Of a DNA stretch of 51,392 nucleotides, positions 24,633-32,483 are shown piece after piece; position 1 is the stretch's first letter, and each line of letters starts with the position of its first letter. The DNA comes from Amycolatopsis orientalis DSM 43388 (GTDB taxonomy: Bacteria > Actinomycetota > Actinomycetes > Mycobacteriales > Pseudonocardiaceae). The stretch lies in contig NZ_ASXG01000106.1 of assembly GCF_000411975.1 (NCBI RefSeq), forward strand, positions 8,835-60,226, given 5' to 3'. The notes under the pieces are model-generated. The model worked only from the letters and a program-made list of their open reading frames with translations. It did no database searches and was not told the DNA's origin. Position numbers and translations under genes: made by a program.

Positions 24633-26165
24633 ATGCACCCGTTTCGTCGTGGGGGTCGGCGACCCGTGCGTCCGCTGCTCTCGCTGCTGATCGCCGGGTC
24701 TCTCGTTTCCGGGTGCAGCCAGACGTTGGCCCAGCCGCAAGCCGAGGGCACGGGGCAGGGCGGCATCGCGGGCGGTGCGCCCCAGGCACCGAAGGATCCG
24801 CCTCGGGCGGCGGACGTCGCGCTCGCCGCGGGGGCTAGCCGGCAGAGCGGCGGAGTGGTGGCCGCCGGGGCCGCGGACGCGTCCTACAACTACGGCCCCA
24901 CCGTGATGGTCGAGAACGGCCGCACCCGGATCTGGTGGTGCAGCCAGTACAGCAGCGCGCCGCCGCCGGGCGACGACATCCTCTACGCCGAGGGTCCCTC
25001 GGCCGACGGACCGTTCACCGGGCCGGGTGGCGGCGCGCCTCCGGCGGTGCTGTCCGGCGCGCCCGGCAACTTCGACGGCATGCACACCTGCGACCCGTCG
25101 GTGCTGCGCGTCGGCGGCACGTACTTCATGTACTACACCGGCGCGGCCGGCGATCACGCGCTCGGCAACGCGATCGGCATGGCCACCAGCCCGGACGGCA
25201 TCCACTGGACCCGCTCCAACGGCGGCAAGCCGATTCTCGGCGCGTCCCACGACGTCCACCGCGCCAACGTCTACGGCGCCGGGCAGCCTTCGGTGGTCTT
25301 CCTCGACGGCTGGTACTACCTGATGTTCACCGACACCACCGGCCGCGCGGCGGGCTGGAACGGGGCGGTCCAGTTCGTGATCCGGGCGCACGACCCGGTG
25401 TTCCGCGAGGGCGTGGAAGCGTTGGGGGAGAAGGGCTTCGAGCCTACCGCGTCGACCGCCGCGCCGCGGACGCGTTCGGTGGTCGACGCGTTCAGCGTGG
25501 ATCTGGAGTGGGTCGGCGCGCTCGACGCCTTCGCCATCGCGCACGAAACCGCGGCCGGCACCACGATCACCTTCTGGGACCGCGATTTCACGATGCAGCC
25601 GTACCTGCCGGTCGTGCTCCCGGGTGCGTGGAAGGAAGGCCCCGGCCTCGTCCGCCGTCCCGACGGGCACGCGCCGACGTCGGTCAGCGACCCGTGCGAT
25701 CTGGTCTCGCTGGACGTCGTGCGCGCCACCGAGATCGGCCCGACCGGCGCGCCGACCGGGCTCAAGCACTTCGGGCTCGACGTGAAGGGCGCGGGCGGCT
25801 GCTCGACCCCCGCGCGCACCACGGCGACCTTCGACGGCGTCGCGATGCCGTCGCCGGACCGCATGATCGACCTCTACCGCCGCGGCGAGCGGATCCGGAT
25901 CGACCGGCGTTCAGTCGCCGCGGTGCTCGCCGGGGAACTGGTCGACCGGCCGCTGCCGCAGGCGCCGGACGTGCCGGTGAAAACCCGCCTGCGCTCGGGC
26001 GCGACCGTCGTGCACGCGTACGGCCGCGGCTACGGCATGGTGCTCGACGGGCAGCTTTACGGCTTGCCGGACACGACGATCGTGGACCTCAACGGTTCCG
26101 GGGTGCAGGAGATCGACCCGCGACAGTGGGACGACGCCGCGCGCGGTTTGCCGCTGGGCGGCTGA
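24633..26165 (+). CDS. lipoprotein with five-bladed beta-propeller (GH43/GH32-like)
   Basis: A 510-residue exported protein. The ATG at 24633 gives a lipoprotein signal peptide ending in LVSGC (Cys28), followed by a Gly/Gln/Pro-rich linker. From about residue 75 the sequence has the repeated pattern of furanosidase-fold propellers: YNYGPTVMVENGRTRIWWC, HTCDPSVLRVGGTYFMYYTG, MATSPDGIHWTR, GAGQPSVVFLDGWYYLMFTDT. The acidic DPS motif occurs where a catalytic aspartate is expected, but a full GH triad cannot be confirmed by eye. The C-terminal third (KTRLRSGATVVHAYGRGYGMV) looks like a separate domain. Role in extracellular glycan binding or cleavage is inferred. Confidence 0.8.
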   Translation: MHPFRRGGRRPVRPLLSLLIAGSLVSGCSQTLAQPQAEGTGQGGIAGGAPQAPKDPPRAADVALAAGASRQSGGVVAAGAADASYNYGPTVMVENGRTRIWWCSQYSSAPPPGDDILYAEGPSADGPFTGPGGGAPPAVLSGAPGNFDGMHTCDPSVLRVGGTYFMYYTGAAGDHALGNAIGMATSPDGIHWTRSNGGKPILGASHDVHRANVYGAGQPSVVFLDGWYYLMFTDTTGRAAGWNGAVQFVIRAHDPVFREGVEALGEKGFEPTASTAAPRTRSVVDAFSVDLEWVGALDAFAIAHETAAGTTITFWDRDFTMQPYLPVVLPGAWKEGPGLVRRPDGHAPTSVSDPCDLVSLDVVRATEIGPTGAPTGLKHFGLDVKGAGGCSTPARTTATFDGVAMPSPDRMIDLYRRGERIRIDRRSVAAVLAGELVDRPLPQAPDVPVKTRLRSGATVVHAYGRGYGMVLDGQLYGLPDTTIVDLNGSGVQEIDPRQWDDAARGLPLGG

Positions 26166-26688
26166 CCGGCGACGGCTTCGGAGCGGTCCGCGGGGTCGGG
26201 CTCGGCGGGAGTTCGAGTTCGCCGGAGCGGCTGCCGGTGCCGGCCTCGTCCTCGTCGTCCGGTTCCGGCTCGGCATCCTCGGAGGCCTCCTCCGCCGGAC
26301 GGCGCATCCGGCCGCCCACGAACAACCCCAGCCCGGCGGGCACCAGCACCAGCAACGCGGAGAACGCCGCTCCGCCGGTGAGCGCGGCGCCCAGCTCGGA
26401 AACCCCGGTCTGGTCGACGAAAATCGCCCGTCCGATCACATACAGGATGCCCGAGACCACGCCCGCGACCAGGGAGGCGATGAACCACGCGCGCCCCCTG
26501 TCGCGCAGGCCGCGCCAGCCGTCGATCGCGCTCCACAGCGCCGCCACGCCGACCAGTACGGCGATGGTGAGCGACGTGAACAGCGTCTGGCCGGTCGGGT
26601 GGAACACGGACCACTTGGCGAGCAGCGTCATCGCGGCGGCGTGCACGACCGCCATGACCAGCCCGCGCGTCAACCAGGCACCCAGCAT
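26089..26688 (-). CDS. B-4DMT family membrane protein
   Basis: A 199-residue protein with four hydrophobic segments in the first 130 residues (LVMAVVHAAAMTLLA, LTIAVLVGVAALW, FIASLVAGVVSGILYVIG, GAAFSALLVLVPAGLGLFVGG) and a cytoplasmic acidic then Pro/Arg-rich tail. This matches the small actinobacterial B-4DMT transporter-like family (name from memory). Its last 77 bases are antisense to the end of the lipoprotein gene; the tail may be shorter in life if the stop is poorly conserved. Substrate unknown. Confidence 0.8.
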   Translation of the reverse strand: MLGAWLTRGLVMAVVHAAAMTLLAKWSVFHPTGQTLFTSLTIAVLVGVAALWSAIDGWRGLRDRGRAWFIASLVAGVVSGILYVIGRAIFVDQTGVSELGAALTGGAAFSALLVLVPAGLGLFVGGRMRRPAEEASEDAEPEPDDEDEAGTGSRSGELELPPSPTPRTAPKPSPVSRPAANRARRRPTVAGRSPAPRNR

Positions 26689-26817
26689 GGACGGAGTGTA
26701 GGCGCGCCGAAGTTAACCGCCAGTAGGCCGCCCTCCTCGCCGCGCCGCAATCACGCCGGAACCGCCGCCGGACCAGCGCCGGAAGGACGCCCGGACACCG
26801 CTGGTTAAGCTGGCCGG

Positions 26818-27915
26818 GTGCCGGAAATCCACGCTCACCGCCGCGCCGCGCTCGCTGCCCTGCTCCACGAGAACGGGGTCGACGCGCTGCTGGTCACCGA
26901 TCTGCTCAACATCCGCTACCTGACCGGGTTCACCGGGTCGAACGCCGCGCTGCTGCTGCACGCGGGCGGCGACGCGAAGACCCTGTTCTGCACCGACGGG
27001 CGCTACACGACCCAGTCGGAGGCGGAGGTGCCCGACCTGGAGCGCGTGCTGGACCGCGCCAGTGCCCGCGCGCTCGCGGCGCACGCGGCGGAGCAGCTCG
27101 CAGACTACGGCCGGACCGGGTTCGAAAGCCAGCACGTGAGCGTCGAGGAGCACGAGAACCTCAAGGTGCGCTTCGACCGGGTCGAGCTGGTCCGCACGCC
27201 GGGGCTGGTCGAGCAGCTGCGGATGGTCAAGGACGAGGTCGAGATCGCCGCCCTGCGCGCCGCGTGCGCCGCCGCCGACCGTGCGCTGGCCGCCTTGCTC
27301 GAGGCCGGGGGAGTGCGGCCGGGCCGGACCGAGCTGGAAGTGGCTCGCGACCTGGAGAACCGGATGCTGGAGCACGGTTCGTCCGGGGTCTCCTTCGAAT
27401 CCATCGTCGCCGCCGGGCCGAACTCGGCGATTCCGCACCACCGCCCCACCGGAGCCGAACTGCGCCGCGGCGACTTCGTGAAGTTCGACTTCGGCGCGAC
27501 GGTCGACGGCTACCACTCGGACATGACCCGCATGGTCGTCCTCGGCGAACCCGCCGACTGGCAGCGCGAGATCTACGACCTCGTGCACCGCGCGCAGGCG
27601 GCGGGCGCCGAGGCGGTCCGTCCGGGTGCCGTGGTGTCCGAAGTGGACGCCGCGGCGCGCTCGGTGATCGCCGACGCCGGGTACGGCGAGCAGTTCGCGC
27701 ACGGTCTCGGCCACGGCGTCGGGCTGGAGGTGCATGAGGCACCGAGTCTCGCCGCGGCGGGCGTCGGTACACTGTCCGCCGGTATGGCGGTCACCGTCGA
27801 GCCTGGCGTGTACCTCGCGGGGCGCGGTGGCGTGCGCATCGAGGACACGCTCGTCGTGCGGGACTCCGGACCCGAACTCCTCACCCTGAGCACCAAGGAC
27901 CTCGTGGCCGTCTGA
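26818..27915 (+). CDS. pepQ: Xaa-Pro aminopeptidase / prolidase (M24)
   Basis: Cytosolic dinuclear metallopeptidase that releases residues next to proline. The 365 residues comprise an N-terminal creatinase-type domain and the pita-bread catalytic domain with all five metal ligands: Asp224 (FDFGA), Asp235 (HSDMTR), His299 (GLGHGVG), Glu328 (VEPGVY) and Glu342 (RIEDT). The GTG at 26818 matches the usual start (VPEIHAHRRAALAALL). It precedes efp by 43 bases, the common actinobacterial pepQ-efp-nusB order. Confidence 0.93.
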   Translation: MPEIHAHRRAALAALLHENGVDALLVTDLLNIRYLTGFTGSNAALLLHAGGDAKTLFCTDGRYTTQSEAEVPDLERVLDRASARALAAHAAEQLADYGRTGFESQHVSVEEHENLKVRFDRVELVRTPGLVEQLRMVKDEVEIAALRAACAAADRALAALLEAGGVRPGRTELEVARDLENRMLEHGSSGVSFESIVAAGPNSAIPHHRPTGAELRRGDFVKFDFGATVDGYHSDMTRMVVLGEPADWQREIYDLVHRAQAAGAEAVRPGAVVSEVDAAARSVIADAGYGEQFAHGLGHGVGLEVHEAPSLAAAGVGTLSAGMAVTVEPGVYLAGRGGVRIEDTLVVRDSGPELLTLSTKDLVAV

Positions 27916-27958
27916 CGGCCGCGGCCGAAGAGATCGAACACAGGAGACCTGAAGACTC

Positions 27959-28522
27959 GTGGCCACCACCAACGACCTGAAGAACGGACTCGTCCTCAAC
28001 CTGGACGGCCAGCTGTGGAGCGTCACCGCGTTCCAGCACGTCAAGCCGGGCAAGGGCGGTGCGTTCGTGCGCACCACGCTCAAGCACGTGCTGACCGGGA
28101 AGGTCGTCGACAAGACCTTCAACGCAGGCACGAAGGTCGAGACGGCCACGGTGGACCGCCGGAACATGACGTACCTGTACCGGGACGGCGCCGACTTCGT
28201 CTTCATGGACGGCGACACCTACGACCAGATCACCGTGCCCGCCGAGACCGTCGGCGACAACGCGAACTACATGCTCGAGAACACCGAGGTCCAGGTCGCG
28301 GTGCACGACAACGAGCCGCTGTACGTCGAGCTGCCGACCTCGGTCGAACTGGTCATCCAGCACACCGACCCGGGCCTGCAGGGCGACCGCTCCACCGGCG
28401 GCACCAAGCCGGCGACGCTCGAGACCGGCGCGGAGATCCAGGTCCCGCTGTTCCTCTCGACCGGCGAGAAGATCAAGGTCGACACCCGCGACGGCCGATA
28501 CCTCGGCCGCGTCTCCAGCTGA
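27959..28522 (+). CDS. efp: elongation factor P
   Basis: Relieves ribosome stalling at polyproline. The 187 residues have three beta-barrel domains; the tip loop of domain I carries KPGKGGAF with Lys32 as the usual modification position. The closing segment IKVDTRDGRYLGRV is the family signature. There is no epmA/epmB-type modification gene nearby. Its TGA shares one base with the nusB ATG (TGATG). Several neighbours, notably mltG and priA, have Pro-rich runs that would need it. Confidence 0.97.
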   Translation: MATTNDLKNGLVLNLDGQLWSVTAFQHVKPGKGGAFVRTTLKHVLTGKVVDKTFNAGTKVETATVDRRNMTYLYRDGADFVFMDGDTYDQITVPAETVGDNANYMLENTEVQVAVHDNEPLYVELPTSVELVIQHTDPGLQGDRSTGGTKPATLETGAEIQVPLFLSTGEKIKVDTRDGRYLGRVSS

Positions 28523-28980
28523 TGGCGGACAAGCTTCCCCCGCACCCGAACCGCGGCGGCGCGATCAGCAGGCGGCAGGCCCGCCGGCGCGCGGTCGAGA
28601 TGCTGTACGAGGCCGCCCAGCGGTCCGCCGACCCGGTCACGCTGCTGGCCGACCGGGTCGGCGCGGTCGAGGTCGACCCGGTCGCGGACTACACGATCAC
28701 CGTCGTGGAGGGCGTCACGGCCCACCGCGAGCGGATCGACGAACTCCTCGCCGAACACTCGCAGGGCTGGACGCTCGAGCGGATGCCGCCGGTCGACTTG
28801 GCTGTGCTGCGCGTCGGCGTGTACGAGATGCTGTGGTCGGAGGACGTCCCCGACGCGGTCGCGATCGACGAAGCGGTCGGCCTCGCGAAGGAACTTTCGA
28901 CGGACGACTCGCCCCGGTTCGTCAACGGCGTGCTCGGCCGCATCGGCACGATCGCCGACCGGCTGCGCGCGATCCTGTAG
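28522..28980 (+). CDS. nusB: transcription antitermination factor NusB
   Basis: A 152-residue all-helical RNA-binding protein that acts with NusE/S10 at rRNA boxA sites. Recognisable are RRQARRRAVEMLYEA at the N-terminus, ERMPPVDLAVLRVGVYEML in the middle and AIDEAVGLAKEL...RFVNGVLGRI near the end. Directly coupled to efp. After it comes 1.2 kb without a gene. Confidence 0.95.
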   Translation: MADKLPPHPNRGGAISRRQARRRAVEMLYEAAQRSADPVTLLADRVGAVEVDPVADYTITVVEGVTAHRERIDELLAEHSQGWTLERMPPVDLAVLRVGVYEMLWSEDVPDAVAIDEAVGLAKELSTDDSPRFVNGVLGRIGTIADRLRAIL

Positions 28981-29311
28981 CCCGGAGGTAACCCGGCCGG
29001 GGGAAAGCGCCACCTGAATGGCCGCTGCCTGATCGGGGCACCGCCGGTTCCGCGGCGGCCGGTGCGAGGGGCGGCGGAGAGAAAATTGATCACCGAGCGG
29101 AATCGGAATCGGTCGGCGAGCGCCCCTCGCGACGGTTCGGCCGGCCCGGTTTCGCGTCAATCCGGCGAGGTTCGGACGGCGGGCTTCCGATCTTGCTGCG
29201 GTGAGTGAGCACCCCGCCGGAGCGGGTGTCGGAACCGCCGGCGGGCACCGGGAAATCGCGGCGGGGCAAGCCTTTCCGGCGGCCGGGAGGACATGGTCTG
29301 GCGGGGGAGTG

Positions 29312-29842
29312 GCGAGGCCGGTTACCGGGAGCCTTGGCGGGGGAAAGCGGCGAAGCCGGATGCCGGGAGCCTTCGCGGGGAGCTGCGAAGCCGGTTGCCG
29401 GGAGTTCTGGTGGGGAAGCAGCAAAGCCGGAGATTGAGAGCCCTAGCCGGAAACGGCGAAGCCGAACGCCCGGAGTCCTGGTGAGAAGCGGCGACGCCCG
29501 AGGTCGAGAGCCTTAGCGGGGAGCTGCGAAGCCGGATGCCGGGAGTCCTGGTGGGAAGCAGCGCAGCCGAATCCTGGGAGTTTTGGCGGGTAGAGGGCGA
29601 CGTCGGAGGTTGAGAGCGTTAGCGCGGAGCGGCGATGCCGAACGCCGGGAGTCTTGGCGGAAAAGGGCGACGTCGGAGGTTGAGAGCCTTAGCGGGAAGC
29701 TGCGATGCCGGATGCCGGAAGCCCTGGCGGGGAATGGCGAGGCCAGTTGCCGGGAGTCTTGGCGGGGAAGCGGCGAGGTCGAAGGTTGAGAGCCCTAGCC
29801 GGAAGCGGCCAAGCCGAATGCCGAAAGCCCTGGCGCGAAACC
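29312..29842. repeat. 35-bp minisatellite, about fifteen units
   Basis: Units start at 29312, 29350, 29385, 29421, 29456, 29491, 29526, 29561, 29597, 29632, 29667, 29702, 29737, 29773 and 29808, so the period is 35 with occasional 36-38. Two types occur: I, gcgaagccggatgccgggag then tcctggyggggaag; and II, gcgacgtcggaggttgagag then ccttagcgggaag. They alternate through much of the array (29385-29526 and 29561-29702 especially). The period rules out a conserved protein, so this is non-coding. Confidence 0.95.
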
Positions 29843-30133
29843 ACGCTCGGGGAGAACGTTCCCATCGCAGAAAGCCGGTCGCGAGCGGAGCGAAACCCCA
29901 GGCCAGGCAAGAGAATCCGCCAGCGTCTGAAGTTCGCGGCGGAGAGTCAGCCCCGGCGGGGAACCAAGTTCCGGCGCGGAAATGCGCCGGAATCCGCCGC
30001 GGGTTCTCTTCCGGGCGGAACAACACGGGAGAGCAGGATTCACCGCGCGCGGCGGAACGAAGCAGGTCAAAGGTCAGCGGGCAGCCCGGAGCACCCGAGG
30101 CCGACCCGGCTCGGCGCGGCCGGATCCCCGAAG

Positions 30134-30178
30134 CGCGGCGGGCGTTCCCGGTTCCCCGGGTGCGGGAAGCCCGCCGCG
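30134..30178 (-). terminator. hairpin terminator downstream of bldD
   Basis: cgcggcgggc (30134-30143) and ttcccg (30145-30150) pair with cgggaa (30163-30168) and gcccgccgcg (30169-30178): a 16-bp stem with one bulged base and a 12-base loop. It begins 30 bases after the bldD stop on the minus strand. There is no long T-run, which is usual in high-GC genomes. Confidence 0.75.
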
Positions 30179-30207
30179 TCGTGCACGGCCGCTGCCGCCA
30201 TCAGTGC

Positions 30208-30696
30208 TCAGTCCTCTTTGGACGGGCGGGCTTCCGGCGGGAGGACGCCCCAGTCGATGAGCTGCTCGGTCAGCTCGCCGGGGGTCATGTCGTAGATGAT
30301 GGCGAGCGAGCGCAGGTCCTCGGTGCGGATGGAGAGCACCTTGCCGTTGTAGTCGCCGCGCTGGCTCTGGATCGTGGCCGCGTACCGGGCGAGCGGGCCG
30401 ACCTTCTCCGCGGGCAGCTGCTGGAGCCGCTCCAGGTTGATCACGATCTTCGTGGCGGGCTCGGCTCCCGAGGGGACCCGGCCCTCCGGCAGCAGTTCGA
30501 CCACCGGCACGCCGTAGAAGTCCGCCAGCTCGGCCAGCTTCTGGACGGTGACCGCCCGGTCGCCGCGCTCGTACGAGCCGACCACGACGGCCTTCCAGCG
30601 TCCGCCGGACTTCTGCTCGACCCCGTGCAGGGACAGGCCTTGCTGCTGGCGGATTCCGCGGAGCTTGGCCCCGAGCGCCTTGGCGTAATCGCCCAT
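30208..30696 (-). CDS. bldD: developmental master regulator BldD
   Basis: A 162-residue regulator that, dimerised by tetrameric c-di-GMP, represses development genes in streptomycetes. The N-terminal XRE helix-turn-helix (about residues 8-70) includes RQQQGLSLHGVEQKSGGRWKAVV, in which LHGVEQKS is the second helix. The C-terminal domain (about 80-162) keeps the c-di-GMP signature: Arg113-Gly-Asp115, eight residues, then Arg124-Thr-Glu-Asp127. The ATG at 30696 gives the family-standard start MGDYAKALGAKLR. It is divergent from the pyr operon; a BldD-like box lies 85 bases upstream. Confidence 0.95.
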   Translation of the reverse strand: MGDYAKALGAKLRGIRQQQGLSLHGVEQKSGGRWKAVVVGSYERGDRAVTVQKLAELADFYGVPVVELLPEGRVPSGAEPATKIVINLERLQQLPAEKVGPLARYAATIQSQRGDYNGKVLSIRTEDLRSLAIIYDMTPGELTEQLIDWGVLPPEARPSKED

Positions 30697-30780
30697 CTGG
30701 TGGTTCTCCGTTTCATCGCCCCTGCCCAGGCCGGGAGGACCGGGCCGGGGACTCCTCGAGTCGAATACTCAGAGTAATGG

Positions 30781-30793
30781 TTACGCATAGTTG
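30781..30793. promoter_or_regulatory. candidate BldD box
   Basis: ttACgcataGTtg fits the BldD palindrome pattern tnAC-N5-GTna at 7 of 8 defined bases. It lies 85 bases upstream of the bldD start and 165 bases before pyrR, in the most AT-rich part of the spacer. Autoregulation of bldD is known in streptomycetes, so the position fits; the motif is short and could occur by chance. Confidence 0.55.
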
Positions 30794-30913
30794 TCACCAG
30801 GTCAAGCAGAAGGTCGGTCCGCGCAGGTGGCGGCCGTGCGCGTACCACCCGGAAGACTGATTGACCGCTCCTGCTACTGTCGGTGCGGTTTCCGGCAGCA
30901 GCCGGTTGCCGAC

Positions 30914-30943
30914 GTCCTTTAAGGACCCGTCCAGAGAGGCGGG
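30914..30943 (+). promoter_or_regulatory. PyrR-binding mRNA hairpin over the pyrR ribosome binding site
   Basis: The segment GTCCAGAGAGGC (30929-30940) matches the conserved PyrR RNA-binding loop (pattern UCCNGNGAGG). It is closed by cccg (30926-30929) and cggg (30940-30943), placing TCCAGAGAGG in the loop. Two bases later comes the Shine-Dalgarno AAGGAGG (30945-30951), then the pyrR TTG at 30958. A small palindrome gtccttTaaggac (30914-30926) precedes it and could pair alternatively. No terminator follows, so binding of PyrR plus UMP probably blocks translation initiation, as proposed for mycobacteria. Confidence 0.85.
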
Positions 30944-30957
30944 GAAGGAGGTCCGCC

Positions 30958-31554
30958 TTGTCGTCACGTCCGCGTGGCGCGGCGGAGCCGGCGGGAGAGC
31001 GCGAGCTGCTTTCTGCCGGCGATGTCGCGCGCACGATCGCGAGGATGGCCCACCAGGTCATCGAGAAGACCGCTCTCGGAGCCGGTCCGCCGGAGCAGTA
31101 CCCGGTGCTGCTCGGCATCCCCACGCGCGGCACCCCGCTGGCCGCGCGCCTCGCCGGGAAGATCGGCGAGTTCGCCGGGGTCGCGCCGCCGCACGGCGCC
31201 CTCGACGTCACCCTCTACCGCGACGATCTCCGCCGTCGCCCGCCGCGCGCGCTCGAGCAGACGCAGCTGCCGCCGGACGGGATCGACAACCGGGTCGTCA
31301 TCCTCGTCGACGACGTCCTGTTCTCCGGCCGCACCATCCGCGCCGCCCTCGACGCCCTGCGCGACCACGGCCGCCCGCGTGCCGTCCAGCTCGCCGTGCT
31401 CGTCGACCGCGGCCACCGCGAGCTGCCGATCCGCGCCGACTACGTCGGCAAGAACGTGCCCACCGCGCGCGCCGAAGGCGTCTCCGTCCTGCTGTCCGAA
31501 ACCGACGGCCGGGACGCGGTGCTGCTGCGCGCGCCGGAAGGAGAAACCCGGTGA
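30958..31554 (+). CDS. pyrR: PyrR regulator / uracil phosphoribosyltransferase
   Basis: A 198-residue PRTase-fold protein that binds pyr mRNA in the presence of UMP and has uracil phosphoribosyltransferase activity. The PRPP-binding motif is VVILVDDVLFSGRT (residues 113-126), with GIPTRGTPLAARLA and TLYRDDL also typical. The TTG at 30958 follows AAGGAGG by six bases and gives the usual N-terminal length; upstream in-frame GTG at 30883 would read through the PyrR hairpin and is rejected. Overlaps pyrB by four bases. First gene of the pyr operon. Confidence 0.93.
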   Translation: MSSRPRGAAEPAGERELLSAGDVARTIARMAHQVIEKTALGAGPPEQYPVLLGIPTRGTPLAARLAGKIGEFAGVAPPHGALDVTLYRDDLRRRPPRALEQTQLPPDGIDNRVVILVDDVLFSGRTIRAALDALRDHGRPRAVQLAVLVDRGHRELPIRADYVGKNVPTARAEGVSVLLSETDGRDAVLLRAPEGETR

Positions 31555-32483
31555 AGCACCTGCTCGGCACCGACGGGCTCGACGCGGACACCGCGACCGC
31601 CGTGCTCGACACCGCCGACGAGCTGAAGCACACGCTGCTCGGCCGCGAGGTCAAGAAGCTGCCGACGCTGCGCGGCCGCACCGTGATCACGCTGTTCTAC
31701 GAAAACTCCACGCGCACCCGGGTGTCGTTCGAGATCGCCGGGAAGTGGATGAGCGCGGACGTGATCAACGTCTCGGCGTCCAGTTCCTCGGTGAACAAGG
31801 GCGAATCGCTGCGGGACACCGCGCTCACCCTGGCCGCCGCGGGCGCTGACTGCGTGATCATCCGGCATCCCGCCTCGGGCGCCGCGCACCGGCTGTCCGG
31901 CTGGCTCGCCGGGCCGGGCACCGCGGTGGTCAACGCCGGCGACGGCATGCACGAGCACCCCACGCAGGCGCTGCTGGACGCGGCGACGCTGCGCGAACGC
32001 CTCGGTTCCCTGAAGGACCGGCGGATCGCGATCGTCGGAGACGTCCTGCACAGCCGGGTCGCGCGGTCGAACATCCACCTGCTCAGCACCCTCGGCGCGG
32101 AGGTGGTGCTCGTCGCGCCGCCGACGCTGCTGCCGGTCGGCGTGGAAAAGCTGCCGGTCACGGTCTCGCACGACCTCGACGCCGAGCTGCCCGCGGTCGA
32201 CGCGGTGATGATGCTGCGCGTCCAAGCGGAACGGATGCACGGGGGCTTTTTCCCTTCCGCGCGCGAGTATTCGATCTCCTACGGCCTTTCCGAGCGCCGC
32301 CAGGCGCTGCTGCCGGACCACGCCGTCGTGCTGCACCCCGGCCCGATGCTGCGCGGCATGGAGATCTCCTCCGCGGTCGCGGATTCCCCCTCCTCCGCCA
32401 TTACCGAACAGGTCCGCAACGGCGTGCACGTGCGCATGGCGGTCCTCTACCACCTCCTGGCCAGTGAAGGAGCTGCCGCGTGA
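31551..32483 (+). CDS. pyrB: aspartate carbamoyltransferase catalytic chain
   Basis: Condenses carbamoyl phosphate and aspartate. The 310 residues have the carbamoyl-phosphate motif STRTR (Ser53-Arg57), Lys83 in SVNKGESL, HPTQ (136-139) and the late HPGPMLRG. No pyrI regulatory chain accompanies it, as usual in actinobacteria. GTG start overlaps the pyrR stop and its own stop overlaps pyrC by four bases. Confidence 0.96.
   Translation: MKHLLGTDGLDADTATAVLDTADELKHTLLGREVKKLPTLRGRTVITLFYENSTRTRVSFEIAGKWMSADVINVSASSSSVNKGESLRDTALTLAAAGADCVIIRHPASGAAHRLSGWLAGPGTAVVNAGDGMHEHPTQALLDAATLRERLGSLKDRRIAIVGDVLHSRVARSNIHLLSTLGAEVVLVAPPTLLPVGVEKLPVTVSHDLDAELPAVDAVMMLRVQAERMHGGFFPSAREYSISYGLSERRQALLPDHAVVLHPGPMLRGMEISSAVADSPSSAITEQVRNGVHVRMAVLYHLLASEGAAA

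Larger units (their letters stand above)
28981..30207. other. 1.2-kb gene-free block between nusB and bldD
   Basis: No supported gene. In order: 28981-29311 unique sequence with a 10-bp inverted repeat (gcgaggggcg at 29064-29073, complement at 29121-29130) that could close a 47-base loop after nusB; the 35-bp minisatellite at 29312-29842; a Pro/Arg/Gly-coded low-bias stretch to 30130; and the bldD terminator at 30134-30178. Reading frames over the minisatellite shift every unit because its period is not a multiple of three. Confidence 0.75.

Noticed and set aside
22039..29842. CRISPR array as explanation of the regularly spaced repeats
   Set aside because: Units are contiguous, with no constant repeat separated by unique spacers, and no cas genes are present.
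29201..30777. Overlapping plus-strand frames across the 35-bp minisatellite
   Set aside because: The 35-base period shifts frame each unit, so repeats are translated differently in each frame; no ribosome binding site or coding bias stands out.
30883..30957. Upstream GTG start for pyrR
   Set aside because: It would translate the PyrR-binding hairpin and the Shine-Dalgarno; the TTG at 30958 has AAGGAGG at six bases.
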